The notes under the pieces: generated by a model
Databases searched by the model: none
What the model was told of the DNA's origin: nothing
The model's input: the letters and a program-made list of their open reading frames with translations, nothing else
Position numbers and translations under genes: made by a program
Assembly (NCBI RefSeq): GCF_000308295.2
Contig: NZ_HG326652.1
Span: 583,601-647,600 of the forward strand
DNA from: Afipia birgiae 34632
GTDB taxonomy: Bacteria > Pseudomonadota > Alphaproteobacteria > Rhizobiales > Xanthobacteraceae
DNA: 64,000 nucleotides
Reading direction: 5' to 3'
Shown: piece after piece, positions 42,988 to 51,491 of the stretch
Position numbering within the stretch: position 1 is the stretch's first letter
How the letters are laid out: every line of letters starts with the position of its first letter

Positions 42988-44382
42988 ATGATCGTCGTCC
43001 GCGCGCTCATTGCGCTCCTTGTTTCTTCGCTTGTCGTAGCGCCTGCCGTTGCGCAGGATCGTCATGTTCCGCAATCTCAGACGCAGCTTCGTCTGTCGTA
43101 CGCGCCGATCGTTCAGCGCGTGCAGCCGGCGGTGGTGAACGTCTACGCGGCCAAGATGGTGCAGAACCGTAATCCGCTGCTGGACGATCCGGTGTTCCGC
43201 CGCTTCTTCGGCGTTCCGGGCAACCAGCCCGAGCAGATGCAGCGTTCGCTCGGTTCCGGCGTGATGGTCGATGCGTCGGGTCTCGTGGTCACCAACAACC
43301 ACGTCATCGAAGGCGCGGATCAGGTAAAGGTCTCGCTGTCCGACAAGCGCGAGTTCGAGGCCGAGATCGTGCTGAAGGACAGCCGCACCGATCTCGCTAT
43401 CCTGCGCCTGAAGGACGTAAAGGAGAAGTTCTCGACGCTGGAGTTCTCCAATTCCGACGACGCGCTGGTCGGCGACGTCGTGATTGCCATCGGCAATCCG
43501 TTCGGCGTCGGACAGACCGTGACCCACGGCATCATCTCGGCGCTGGCGCGCACGCAGGTCGGCATCACCGACTATCAGTTCTTCATCCAGACCGACGCGG
43601 CGATCAATCCCGGTAACTCCGGCGGCGCGCTGGTGGATATGGCCGGCAAGCTCGTCGGCGTGAACACAGCGATCTTCTCGCGCTCCGGTGGTTCGCAGGG
43701 CATCGGCTTTGCGATTCCGGCCAACATGGTGCGCGTGGTCGTTGCCTCGGCCAAGGGCGGCGGCAGTGCGGTGAAGCGTCCATGGCTCGGCGCGCGCCTG
43801 CAGGCGGTGACGCCCGAGATCGCCGAAACGCTCGGATTGAAGCGGCCGACCGGCGCGCTGGTGGCCAATGTCACCGCGGGAAGTCCGTCGGCGAAGGCGG
43901 GCCTGAAACTGTCCGATCTGATCGTGTCGATCGACGGCCAGGTCGTCGATGATCCGAATGCGTTCGACTATCGCTTCGCAACGCGTCCCCTTGGCGGCAC
44001 AGCGCAGGTCGAAGTTCTGCGCGGCGGCAAGCCGCTCAAGCTCGCGGTTGCGCTGGAAACCGCACCGGATACCGGCCGCGATGAGATCGTGATCAAGGCG
44101 CGTTCGCCGTTCCAGGGTGCGAAGGTCGCCAACATCTCGCCGGCGCTGGCGGATGAGCTGAAACTCGACAGCAGCATCGAAGGCATCGTCGTCACCGACT
44201 TGCCCGACAATGCGATCGCGGCGAACGTCGGTTTCAAGAAAGGCGACGTCATCGTTGCCGTGAATGGTCAGAAGATCGAACGGACCAAGGACCTCGACAG
44301 GCTCGCAACTGAAGGCTCGCGGCTCTGGCGCATCACGGTGGTCCGTGGCGGCCAGCAATTGTCGGTTGTGCTGGGGGGATGA
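42988..44382 (+). CDS. DegP/DegQ-type periplasmic serine protease
   Basis: The protein has 464 residues. A signal peptide MIVVRALIALLVSSLVVAPA ends near AVAQ. The trypsin-like triad is His105 (TNNHVIEG), Asp135 (SRTDLAIL) and Ser211 (NPGNSGGALV). Two PDZ domains follow at about 270-360 and 380-460 (SAKAGLKLSDLIVSIDGQVV; NVGFKKGDVIVAVNGQKI). It should degrade or refold misfolded periplasmic proteins. ATG 42988 is selected because it gives the signal peptide; the longer frame upstream overlaps the HxlR gene. It is followed by a palindromic repeat and rarA. Confidence 0.93.
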   Translation: MIVVRALIALLVSSLVVAPAVAQDRHVPQSQTQLRLSYAPIVQRVQPAVVNVYAAKMVQNRNPLLDDPVFRRFFGVPGNQPEQMQRSLGSGVMVDASGLVVTNNHVIEGADQVKVSLSDKREFEAEIVLKDSRTDLAILRLKDVKEKFSTLEFSNSDDALVGDVVIAIGNPFGVGQTVTHGIISALARTQVGITDYQFFIQTDAAINPGNSGGALVDMAGKLVGVNTAIFSRSGGSQGIGFAIPANMVRVVVASAKGGGSAVKRPWLGARLQAVTPEIAETLGLKRPTGALVANVTAGSPSAKAGLKLSDLIVSIDGQVVDDPNAFDYRFATRPLGGTAQVEVLRGGKPLKLAVALETAPDTGRDEIVIKARSPFQGAKVANISPALADELKLDSSIEGIVVTDLPDNAIAANVGFKKGDVIVAVNGQKIERTKDLDRLATEGSRLWRITVVRGGQQLSVVLGG

Positions 44383-44410
44383 AGAGGTCCGTTCGCTCAT
44401 CTTTTTCTTA

Positions 44411-44558
44411 CCTCTCCCCGCTGGCGGGGAGAGGTCGGAGACTGAGCGGAGCGAAGGCTCCGGGTGAGGGGCTCTTGCAGTTTCTCGACCATGCCGATTG
44501 CCTTTCGACAATAGTTGCCCCTCACCCCAACCTTCTCCCCGTACACGGGGAGAGGGGG
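44411..44558. repeat. Dispersed palindromic repeat
   Basis: Two GC hairpins, CCTCTCCCCG / CGGGGAGAGG at 44411-44434 and TCTCCCCG / CGGGGAGA near 44534-44553, are joined by the inverted pair GGTGAGGGGC and CCCCTCACCCC. I recognise this as a repeat type common between genes in Bradyrhizobiaceae genomes. It separates the protease gene from rarA. Confidence 0.65.
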
Positions 44559-44569
44559 AAGACTCAGTC

Positions 44570-45901
44570 ATGAGCCCGAAGCGACCACAGCCCTCCGCGA
44601 ATCTCTTCGCCGCCGCCGGCATGGAGCAGGATGCGCCGCGCCCGCTGCCGGACAAGCTGCGGCCGCGGACGCTTGCCGATGTGGTCGGGCAGGATCACAT
44701 CCTCGGTCCGGACGGCGCGCTGACGCGCATGCTGGAAACGCGCACGCTCGGCTCGCTGGTGTTCTGGGGGCCGCCCGGCACCGGCAAGACCACGGTGGCG
44801 CGGCTGCTGGCGGATGCCACCGAACTTGAATTCGAGCAGATCTCTGCGGTGTTCTCCGGCGTCGCCGACCTGAAGAAGGTGTTCGATGCCGCGCGGGCCC
44901 GCCGTGAGATGGGCAAGGGCACGCTGCTGTTTGTGGACGAGGTGCATCGCTTCAACCGCGCACAGCAGGATTCGTTTTTGCCGGTGATGGAAGACGGCAC
45001 GGTGGTGCTGGTCGGCGCCACCACCGAGAATCCATCGTTTGAACTCAACGCGGCGCTTCTGTCGCGTGCGCGGGTGCTGGTGTTCCAGTCGCTCGACGCG
45101 GAGGCGGTCGAAAAGCTTTATGCGCGTGCAGAAGAGGTCGAAGGCAGGAAGCTGCCGCTCGACGCGGAAGCCCGCGCCGTGCTGGTGCGGATGGCGGACG
45201 GCGACGGACGCGCCGCGCTGACGCTGGCGGAAGAAGTCTGGCGTGCCGCGCGCGCCGAGGAAGTCTTCAATGCCGCGCAGTTGCAGGAAATCCTGCAGCG
45301 CCGCGCGCCGATCTACGACAAGTCCGCCGATGGTCACTACAACCTGATCTCGGCGCTGCATAAATCCGTGCGCGGTTCCGATCCGGACGCGTCACTCTAC
45401 TATCTCGCGCGCATGCTGGATGCCGGCGAAGACCCGCTGTTCCTGGCGCGGCGCGTGGTACGGATGGCGGTGGAGGACATCGGGCTGGCCGATCCGCAGG
45501 CGCTGGTGATCTGCAACGCCGCCAAGGATGCTTATGACTTTCTCGGCTCGCCCGAGGGCGAACTCGCGATTGCGCAGGCGGTGATCTATCTCGCGACCGC
45601 ACCGAAATCCAACGCCGGGTACATGGCGTACAAGGCGGCGATGCGCACGGCAAAGGAGGGCGGTTCGCTGCTGCCGCCCAAGCACATTCTCAATTCGCCG
45701 ACCAAGCTGATGAAGTCCGAAGGCTACGGCGGCGGCTACGAATATGACCACGACGCGCCGGATGCGTTTTCGGGGCAGGACTACTTTCCGGAAGCGCTCG
45801 GACGCCAGACCTTCTACGATCCGCCGGACCGCGGCTTTGAGCGCGAGATTCGCAAGCGGCTCGACTACTGGGCGAAGCTGAGAAGGGAACGCAACGCTTG
45901 A
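44570..45901 (+). CDS. rarA: Replication-associated recombination protein A (AAA+ ATPase)
   Basis: The protein has 443 residues, normal for RarA/MgsA. Walker A GPPGTGKTT is at residues 67-75 and Walker B LLFVDEVHRF at 119-128, with the sensor-1 stretch VVLVGATTENPSFELN. The C-terminal tetramerisation part holds MAVEDIGLADPQAL and YMAYKAAM. RarA acts at stalled replication forks with SSB. ATG 44570 is used; an earlier in-frame codon lies inside the repeat. Its stop overlaps the acetyltransferase start (TTGA). Confidence 0.94.
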   Translation: MSPKRPQPSANLFAAAGMEQDAPRPLPDKLRPRTLADVVGQDHILGPDGALTRMLETRTLGSLVFWGPPGTGKTTVARLLADATELEFEQISAVFSGVADLKKVFDAARARREMGKGTLLFVDEVHRFNRAQQDSFLPVMEDGTVVLVGATTENPSFELNAALLSRARVLVFQSLDAEAVEKLYARAEEVEGRKLPLDAEARAVLVRMADGDGRAALTLAEEVWRAARAEEVFNAAQLQEILQRRAPIYDKSADGHYNLISALHKSVRGSDPDASLYYLARMLDAGEDPLFLARRVVRMAVEDIGLADPQALVICNAAKDAYDFLGSPEGELAIAQAVIYLATAPKSNAGYMAYKAAMRTAKEGGSLLPPKHILNSPTKLMKSEGYGGGYEYDHDAPDAFSGQDYFPEALGRQTFYDPPDRGFEREIRKRLDYWAKLRRERNA

Positions 45902-46731
45902 CCGATTTTCGGGTCGACCTCGACGCTTACTTTGCGCGCATCGGTTTCGATGGATCGCGCACGCCGACGCTCGACGTTCTGACGCGCATCATCTTGCTGC
46001 ATCAGAAAGCGATCACGTTTGAAAACCTGAATTCGTTCGCCGGTCTGCCGGTGATGATCGATCCCGCGACCATCGAGAACAAAATCATTCACGATGGACG
46101 CGGCGGTTATTGTCATGAGCAGAACCAGTATCTGAGCCTTGTGCTCAGGGCGCTGGGATTTGATGCGCGTCTGCGGATGGCGCGGGTCCGCTGGATGCAG
46201 CCGCCGGAAGCGATGCCGCAGCGTGGTCACATGACGCTGAACGTGGCCGTCGCCGGGTTTTGGTATCTGAGCGATGTCGCATTCGGAGCGATGACGCCGA
46301 CCGCGCCGCTGCGCCTTGATACGCCGGACGAGCAGGCGACGCCGCACCAGACCTACCGCGTGATCCCGATCGGCGACTCGCTTCATCTCGAAGTGAAACT
46401 CGGAGGGCATTGGCGGCCGGTCTACAGTTTCGACAGCGTCGACTATCATCCGGTCGATTTCGAAGCGGCCAACTGGCAGGTCTCGACCTATCCGGCCTCG
46501 GAGTTTGTCAGAAACCTCGTCGTCGCGCGTCCGACAGACGGTCGCCGCCAGATTCTCAACAACACCCAGCTGTCGATCCGTTATCCCGATGGCGCCGTCG
46601 AGAAGCAGACATTATCCAATGTCGATGAGCTGCGTTCGACGCTGACAACGATGTTCGGCATCAAGCTGCCTGCTGCTACAAAAATCGATCATGCCCTTGA
46701 AGGGCTGTTTCAAACCGAGGGCCGATCATGA
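45898..46731 (+). CDS. Arylamine N-acetyltransferase
   Basis: The protein has 277 residues from a TTG start that overlaps the rarA stop by four bases. The Cys-His-Asp triad of the family is complete: Cys72 in GRGGYCHEQN, His111 in RGHMTLNVAV and Asp126 in YLSDVAFG. The enzyme transfers acetyl from acetyl-CoA to arylamines and hydrazines by a ping-pong mechanism. It overlaps the pseudouridine synthase gene by four bases (ATGA), so three genes (rarA, nat, rluA-like) are translationally linked. Confidence 0.95.
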   Translation: MTDFRVDLDAYFARIGFDGSRTPTLDVLTRIILLHQKAITFENLNSFAGLPVMIDPATIENKIIHDGRGGYCHEQNQYLSLVLRALGFDARLRMARVRWMQPPEAMPQRGHMTLNVAVAGFWYLSDVAFGAMTPTAPLRLDTPDEQATPHQTYRVIPIGDSLHLEVKLGGHWRPVYSFDSVDYHPVDFEAANWQVSTYPASEFVRNLVVARPTDGRRQILNNTQLSIRYPDGAVEKQTLSNVDELRSTLTTMFGIKLPAATKIDHALEGLFQTEGRS

Positions 46732-47981
46732 GCCGCCGCGACAGAAAACCCCTCGCCAAGAAATCGGAGCGCGGCGACAAGCGTGGAGCGAAGCGCTCCA
46801 CCGACAAGCGCTCATCCGACAAACGAGGGTCGGGCAAGCCGTCGTTCGGCGACCGCGGACCGGACAAACGTCCTGCCGCCGGATTTTCGCCGCGCCGTCC
46901 GGCTGCGGAGTTTTCGCGTTCGGCGAAGCCGATGCGCGAGCAGCATCCTGAACCGGTGAGAGAAGAGAAGCCCGCGCCGCCGCCGCTGCCGACGAAGGTG
47001 CAGACTGTGATCGTCACCGCCGACGAGAACAACATGCGCGTGGATCGTTTTCTCGAGCATCGTTTCCCCGGCCTGTCGTTTTCCCACATCCAGCGCATCG
47101 TCCGCAAAGGCGAGCTGCGCATCAACGGCAAGCGTGCCGACAGCAAGGACCGCCTTGAAGAGGGGCAGAGCGTTCGCATTCCGCCGCTCAAGCTTGACGC
47201 GCCGAAGGTCGGCGGTGACTTGTCCGAGGCCGCGACCAAGACGCTCGACGAACTGCGCAAGATGATCCTGTTCGAGGATGCCGACGTGATGGTGCTGAAC
47301 AAACCCGCTGGCCTCGCGGTGCAGGGCGGCTCCGGCATGACCAAGCATGTCGATCAGATGCTGGAGGCGATGCGCGACGCCAAGGGCCAGAAGCCGCGCC
47401 TCGTGCATCGTCTCGACCGCGAGACCTCCGGCTGTCTCCTGATCGCCAAGACGCGGTTTGCCGCCACGGCGCTGACCGGTTCGTTTCGCCATCGCTCTGC
47501 ACGCAAGATTTACTGGGCGCTGGTGGCCGGTGTGCCGAAGCCGAAGCAGGGGCGTATCTCGACTTATCTGGCGAAGGACGAGAGCGAGGAAGATTCGATC
47601 ATGCGCGTCGCGGCGCATGGTGACGAGGGCGCGGCCCATGCAGTGACTTATTATGCGGTGGTGGAAGCCTCGGCGCAGAAGCTGGCCTGGGTGTCGCTGA
47701 AGCCGGTGACCGGACGCACCCATCAGTTGCGCGCGCACATGGCGCATATCGATCACGCCATCGTGGGCGATCCGAAATACTTCAACAAGGAAAACTGGGA
47801 ACTTCCCGGTGGTCTGCAGAAGCGGCTGCATCTTTTGGCGCGGCGCATCGTGATTCCGCACCCGCGCGGCGGATTCATCGACGTCACCGCGCCGCTGCCG
47901 CCGCACATGCTGCAATCGTGGAACCTGCTCGGCCTCGAGGCCGACCGCTTCGATCCGATCGAGAACGCGCCGGAGGAGTGA
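46728..47981 (+). CDS. RluA-family 23S rRNA pseudouridine synthase with a long basic N-terminus
   Basis: The protein has 417 residues. Residues 1-90 are a low-complexity Lys/Arg/Ser/Asp-rich extension not found in E. coli RluC. An S4 RNA-binding domain follows (MRVDRFLEHRFPGLSFSHIQ at 103-122). The catalytic domain has Asp230 in HRLDRETSG and the end RTHQLRAHMAHI. It should convert specific uridines of 23S rRNA to pseudouridine, RluC-like, but the exact sites cannot be told. It is coupled to the upstream acetyltransferase gene. Confidence 0.92.
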   Translation: MSRRDRKPLAKKSERGDKRGAKRSTDKRSSDKRGSGKPSFGDRGPDKRPAAGFSPRRPAAEFSRSAKPMREQHPEPVREEKPAPPPLPTKVQTVIVTADENNMRVDRFLEHRFPGLSFSHIQRIVRKGELRINGKRADSKDRLEEGQSVRIPPLKLDAPKVGGDLSEAATKTLDELRKMILFEDADVMVLNKPAGLAVQGGSGMTKHVDQMLEAMRDAKGQKPRLVHRLDRETSGCLLIAKTRFAATALTGSFRHRSARKIYWALVAGVPKPKQGRISTYLAKDESEEDSIMRVAAHGDEGAAHAVTYYAVVEASAQKLAWVSLKPVTGRTHQLRAHMAHIDHAIVGDPKYFNKENWELPGGLQKRLHLLARRIVIPHPRGGFIDVTAPLPPHMLQSWNLLGLEADRFDPIENAPEE

Positions 47982-48026
47982 TCACTCAAGGGTGATCCTC
48001 TTGCCGCCGCTGTCCGGGGTAACGAT

Positions 48027-48407
48027 ATGATCGTGATGAAAAGAACCGCACTCGCAATCGTCCTCGCGCTGGCCGCGATCATTTCCGGTCAGGCGCAGGC
48101 ACAGCTCTTTCCGCCGGGCGGTGTTAACAATCAGCCCGTGATTCCGTTCCCGGTCGCGCCGCCGGCACCACCGCCGCCGCCGATCGTGGTGCCGAAGGTG
48201 CCGCAGATGAATTCGCCGCCGCCGTTCGCGTTGCAGAATACGACACCGGGATATGTGACCCAAGACACGCCGCCGAAGCGGGTGTTGAAGCGCGACCGCG
48301 GTCCGTCCTTCAGCGACCGCGTTGCACGCTGCCTTGACGACGGCGCGGCATGGGGCATGAATCCGAACCAGCGGGCGGCGTATTCGCGCAGCTGCGCCAA
48401 TCAATAG
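48027..48407 (+). CDS. Proline-rich secreted hypothetical protein
   Basis: The protein has 126 residues. A signal peptide (MKRTALAIVLALAAIISG) ends near AQAQ, followed by a proline-rich segment (PVAPPAPPPPPIVVPKVP) and a C-terminal part with two cysteines (ARCLDDGAAWGMNPNQRAAY). ATG 48036 may be the true start, since it places two basic residues at the front. It probably is a periplasmic or outer-membrane-associated protein of unknown role. It lies eight bases before the Atp12 gene. Confidence 0.75.
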   Translation: MIVMKRTALAIVLALAAIISGQAQAQLFPPGGVNNQPVIPFPVAPPAPPPPPIVVPKVPQMNSPPPFALQNTTPGYVTQDTPPKRVLKRDRGPSFSDRVARCLDDGAAWGMNPNQRAAYSRSCANQ

Positions 48408-48415
48408 AGTAGGTG

Positions 48416-49189
48416 ATGCGCGAACTGTTCGATGAGGTTGCCGGCAAGTCGCCGCTGGATCCGCGCGAGGCCTCGCGCAAGTCTTCACGCACGCCGCTGC
48501 GCAAGCGCTTCTACACCAGCGCGGGAGTTGCCGAAGGCCCGGACGGCTTTGCGGTCACGCTTGACGGCAAGCCGGTTCGCACGCCGGGCCGGAATCCGCT
48601 GGCTGCGCCCACGCGCGAGCTCGCCGAGGCGATGGCAGCGGAGTGGGAGGCGCAGAAGGACGATATCGATCCGATGGCGATGCCGCTGACGCGGCTGGCC
48701 AACAGCGTGATCGACGGTGTCGCAAAGGATGTTCAGGCCGTCGCTGATGATGCGGCGAAATATTTTGAGACCGATCTGTTGTTCTATCGCGCCGGTTTTC
48801 CCGAAGCCCTGATCACGCGGCAGGCAGAGCACTGGGACCCGGTGCTGCGGTGGGCCGCCGATGCACTCGGCGCGCACTTCATCCTGACCGAAGGCGTGAT
48901 CCATGTGCGCCAGCCGGAGACCGCCGTTGCGGCCGCGCGCGGTGCCTTGCCCTCCGAGGCTTGGCCGGTCGGCGCCTTTCATGTGGTTACCACGATCACC
49001 GGCTCGGCGATGCTCGCGTTGGCGCTGAAGCACGGCGTGCTGGATGGCGCACAGGTCTGGGCGGCGGCGCACGTGGACGAGGACTGGAATAGCGAGAAGT
49101 GGGGCGCGGACGATGAGGTCGCGGCCCGGCGCGCCACACGGCTGAAGGATTTCGAGGCCGCGGCGAGGGTGCTGAAAGCGTTTTCCTGA
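48416..49189 (+). CDS. Atp12-type F1-ATPase assembly chaperone
   Basis: The protein has 257 residues. The conserved part KRFYTSAGVAEGPDGFAVTL, then LDGKPVRTPGRNPL and AEAMAAEWEAQ, is the Atp12 family, which in mitochondria and alphaproteobacteria helps the F1 alpha subunit assemble. The tryptophan-containing C-terminal half (VDEDWNSEKWGADDEV) is also conserved. GTG 48413 directly before the ATG could serve as start. No ATP synthase gene is near. Confidence 0.92.
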   Translation: MRELFDEVAGKSPLDPREASRKSSRTPLRKRFYTSAGVAEGPDGFAVTLDGKPVRTPGRNPLAAPTRELAEAMAAEWEAQKDDIDPMAMPLTRLANSVIDGVAKDVQAVADDAAKYFETDLLFYRAGFPEALITRQAEHWDPVLRWAADALGAHFILTEGVIHVRQPETAVAAARGALPSEAWPVGAFHVVTTITGSAMLALALKHGVLDGAQVWAAAHVDEDWNSEKWGADDEVAARRATRLKDFEAAARVLKAFS

Positions 49190-49203
49190 CGGGATATCCA
49201 AGC

Positions 49204-49327
49204 CCGTCATCCCGGCGAAGGCCGGGATCCATCACCCCTGTCAGTGTTTCTTACAAAGAGACTTTCCATCATCCCGCTCGATTGAGAAGCCGGTGGTTAT
49301 GGGTCCTGGCCTTCGCCGGGACGACAT
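49204..49327. repeat. Inverted pair of dispersed GTCATCCCGGCGAAGGCC repeats
   Basis: GTCATCCCGGCGAAGGCCGG at 49206-49225 and a near-identical copy in opposite orientation at 49301-49325 (GGCCTTCGCCGGGACGAC) enclose about 75 bases. Each copy is itself a hairpin (CCCGGC GAAG GCCGGG). This motif is widespread in alphaproteobacterial intergenic regions. Confidence 0.65.
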
Positions 49328-49417
49328 CGTAAACGCGAAGGGGTCTCCGCGGTGGTTTCGGTTAACGAGAGGTTTACGACGCTGGGCTAGCTTCCTCCGC
49401 CAGAGGAAGCGTCCCGT

Positions 49418-51025
49418 ATGTCGATCGCCATCAATCCCGTCTTTCCGGTTGTCGCCGCCCAGGGTGTGGCGGCGGGCGTGGCGTTGCAGCCGGGCAGCGT
49501 GATCGACGCGACCGTTCTCAAGCAGCTCAACACAAATCTGGTCCGCATCGCGATTGCGAGCCTGACCATTGAAGTATTGTCCGAGGTGCCGTTGCAGCCC
49601 GGCCAGACGCTGCAACTCGCGGTGTCACAGACGCCGCAGGGCGTGCGGCTTCAGATCGTGCCGGGCGAGGGCGATGCGCCGTCGTCCGCACCTGCCGCAT
49701 CGGCCGGTGCCGCGAAAGCCGATACCGTCAGCGTGCCGAAGGCCGATGTGCCGGTGCAAACCGCCGCGGCAGGCCGCGTGCTCACCAATCTTGAAGCGTT
49801 GGCGGTGTCCGCCGCAGTGCAGACCGCGGCCGCGCGGCAGGGCAGTCTGTCGCCGCTGTTCGCAAATCTGGGTGTCGCAGCATCTTCGCAAACATTGCCG
49901 CAGACGCTGCAACAGGCCGCTGCGCAATTGCTGGCGCAGCGGACGCCGCTCAGCGAAAATCTGACCGGCGATGCGCTGAAAGCGGCATTCCGGAATTCCG
50001 GCCTGTTTCTGGAGCAAAGCCTCGCGTCATCGCAGGGCTCCAGCGGTCCCGATCTCAAGGCCGCGCTGACTGTGTTCCGCCAGACCGTCGCGTCGTGGCT
50101 CGGCAACACGCCTGCGCCGGGCGCTTCGCCGCAGACCGCGACTGTGCCGCCATCAGCCGCGCCGCCGCTGGCACCGGGCATCGAAGGCGATATCCTGCTG
50201 CCGCAAGCTCCGGTGCGCGTCGCGGAGGATACAGCCGAACGCGACGGGAAAGTTCGCATTTTTGCGCCGAACGAACCCTTGCCGACGGCAGCGAACCGCG
50301 TTGCGGCGGCAAGCGCGGGACTGACCGCGCTTCAAGAAGTGTTGCAGGGATTTCCGAAGGGTGTGCAGGACGCAGTCGCAAACATGCTCGATGCGGAGGC
50401 CCGCGCAAGCGCTGCTCGTATGCCAGCCGATGGCGATGAAGCCGTTGCGCGCACCAATGTGCCGCCGCCGCCGTTTCGCGGATCGGAAACGACCGCGCAG
50501 TCCATTGCGCTGCCGTCGCTCGCGCCGGACGATGCACCGGCAACCGTTGCCTATCGCCTGATCGAGGATACCGATGCCGCGTTGTCGCGTCAGACGCTTT
50601 TGCAGGCGGCTTCCTTGCCGGTGGATGTGCCCGGCGCGCGAAACGATCCCAATGTGCCGCGATGGAATTTCGAGATTCCGTTTGCCACGCCGCAGGGCAC
50701 CGCCGTGGCGCAATTCGAGATTTCGCGCGATGGCGCAGGCAACGAAGCTGCAGCCGCCAGCCGTGTCTGGCGTGCGCGGTTCTCGCTGAATGTCGAGCCG
50801 AGTGGGCCGGTGCATGCGCTGGTGTCGCTGAGCCATGGGCGGACATCGGTGCGGATGTGGGCCGAGCGGTCCGCGACGGCGGCGCAGCTGCGGATCAATG
50901 CGCCGCAACTGTCCCATGCGCTCCGCGAAGCCGCACTTGAGCCCGGCGATATCGTGATCGGCGAGGGCGCGCCGCCGAAGGCACCGCCGCCACCGGCCGG
51001 CCACTTTCTGGATCGTGCGCTGTGA
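49418..51025 (+). CDS. FliK-like flagellar hook-length control protein
   Basis: The protein has 535 residues with a long Ala/Pro/Thr-rich, low-complexity central part and a globular C-terminus (WRARFSLNVEPSGPVHALVS, then VRMWAERSATAAQLRINAP), the FliK C-terminal pattern that interacts with the export gate FlhB. The N-terminus (LKQLNTNLVRIAIASLTIEV) is also seen in alphaproteobacterial FliK-like proteins. The stop overlaps the FlhB-C-like gene (GTGA). No other flagellar gene is in the window, so the pair is an orphan. Role in hook or other type III substrate switching is inferred. Confidence 0.8.
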   Translation: MSIAINPVFPVVAAQGVAAGVALQPGSVIDATVLKQLNTNLVRIAIASLTIEVLSEVPLQPGQTLQLAVSQTPQGVRLQIVPGEGDAPSSAPAASAGAAKADTVSVPKADVPVQTAAAGRVLTNLEALAVSAAVQTAAARQGSLSPLFANLGVAASSQTLPQTLQQAAAQLLAQRTPLSENLTGDALKAAFRNSGLFLEQSLASSQGSSGPDLKAALTVFRQTVASWLGNTPAPGASPQTATVPPSAAPPLAPGIEGDILLPQAPVRVAEDTAERDGKVRIFAPNEPLPTAANRVAAASAGLTALQEVLQGFPKGVQDAVANMLDAEARASAARMPADGDEAVARTNVPPPPFRGSETTAQSIALPSLAPDDAPATVAYRLIEDTDAALSRQTLLQAASLPVDVPGARNDPNVPRWNFEIPFATPQGTAVAQFEISRDGAGNEAAAASRVWRARFSLNVEPSGPVHALVSLSHGRTSVRMWAERSATAAQLRINAPQLSHALREAALEPGDIVIGEGAPPKAPPPPAGHFLDRAL

Positions 51026-51288
51026 ACATCGACACCAAAAGCCGGCTCGCAGTCGCGCTGCATTACGACAAGAAGGGTGCGCCGCGCGTTATCGCCAAGG
51101 GCAAGGGCACCGTCGGCGAGAAGATCATCGAGATCGCCAGGGAGAACGACATTCCCATTCAGGAGAATGAAGTGCTGGCGGGCGCGCTCTCAAATGTCGA
51201 GCTTGGCGAGGAGATTCCGGCCGAGCTTTACAAGGGCGTGGCCGAAGTCCTGATTTTCGTCATGCGGCTGACGGGACGGCTACGCTAG
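51022..51288 (+). CDS. FlhB C-terminal-domain homologue (FlhX-like)
   Basis: The protein has 88 residues from a GTG start. It resembles only the cytoplasmic part of FlhB/YscU after the NPTH cleavage site: SRLAVALHYDKKGAPRVIAK, GEKIIEIARENDIPIQENEV and LAGALSNVELGEEIPAELY. No transmembrane part and no NPTH motif is present, so it cannot self-cleave. Such stand-alone FlhX proteins can replace the FlhB C-terminal fragment in some bacteria. It is translationally coupled to the FliK-like gene. Confidence 0.9.
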   Translation: MNIDTKSRLAVALHYDKKGAPRVIAKGKGTVGEKIIEIARENDIPIQENEVLAGALSNVELGEEIPAELYKGVAEVLIFVMRLTGRLR

Positions 51289-51314
51289 AGTTTTGTTCCG
51301 ACCAGCCGTTTCAT

Positions 51315-51396
51315 CGTCATTGCGAGCGAAGCGAAGCAATCCAGTCTTGAAAATATCAGGCTGGATTGCTTCGTCGCTTCGCTCCTCGCAATGACG
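51315..51396. repeat. REP-like palindromic repeat, copy 1
   Basis: The left arm at 51315-51344 (starts CGTCATTGCGAGCGAAGCGA) and right arm at 51361-51396 (ends CTCCTCGCAATGACG) form a long hairpin with a 16-base loop. The left arm is identical over 30 bases to that of copy 2 at 52801. The two copies flank the beta-lactamase and the NTF2-like gene. Confidence 0.8.
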
Positions 51397-51491
51397 GATG
51401 ATGCCGCTGTCATGATTTCACCATGATGCCGCGTGCAGTTACCCCGGCGCTGAATCGGGGGAATGACTTATGATGAATCGCCGTAACGCTC

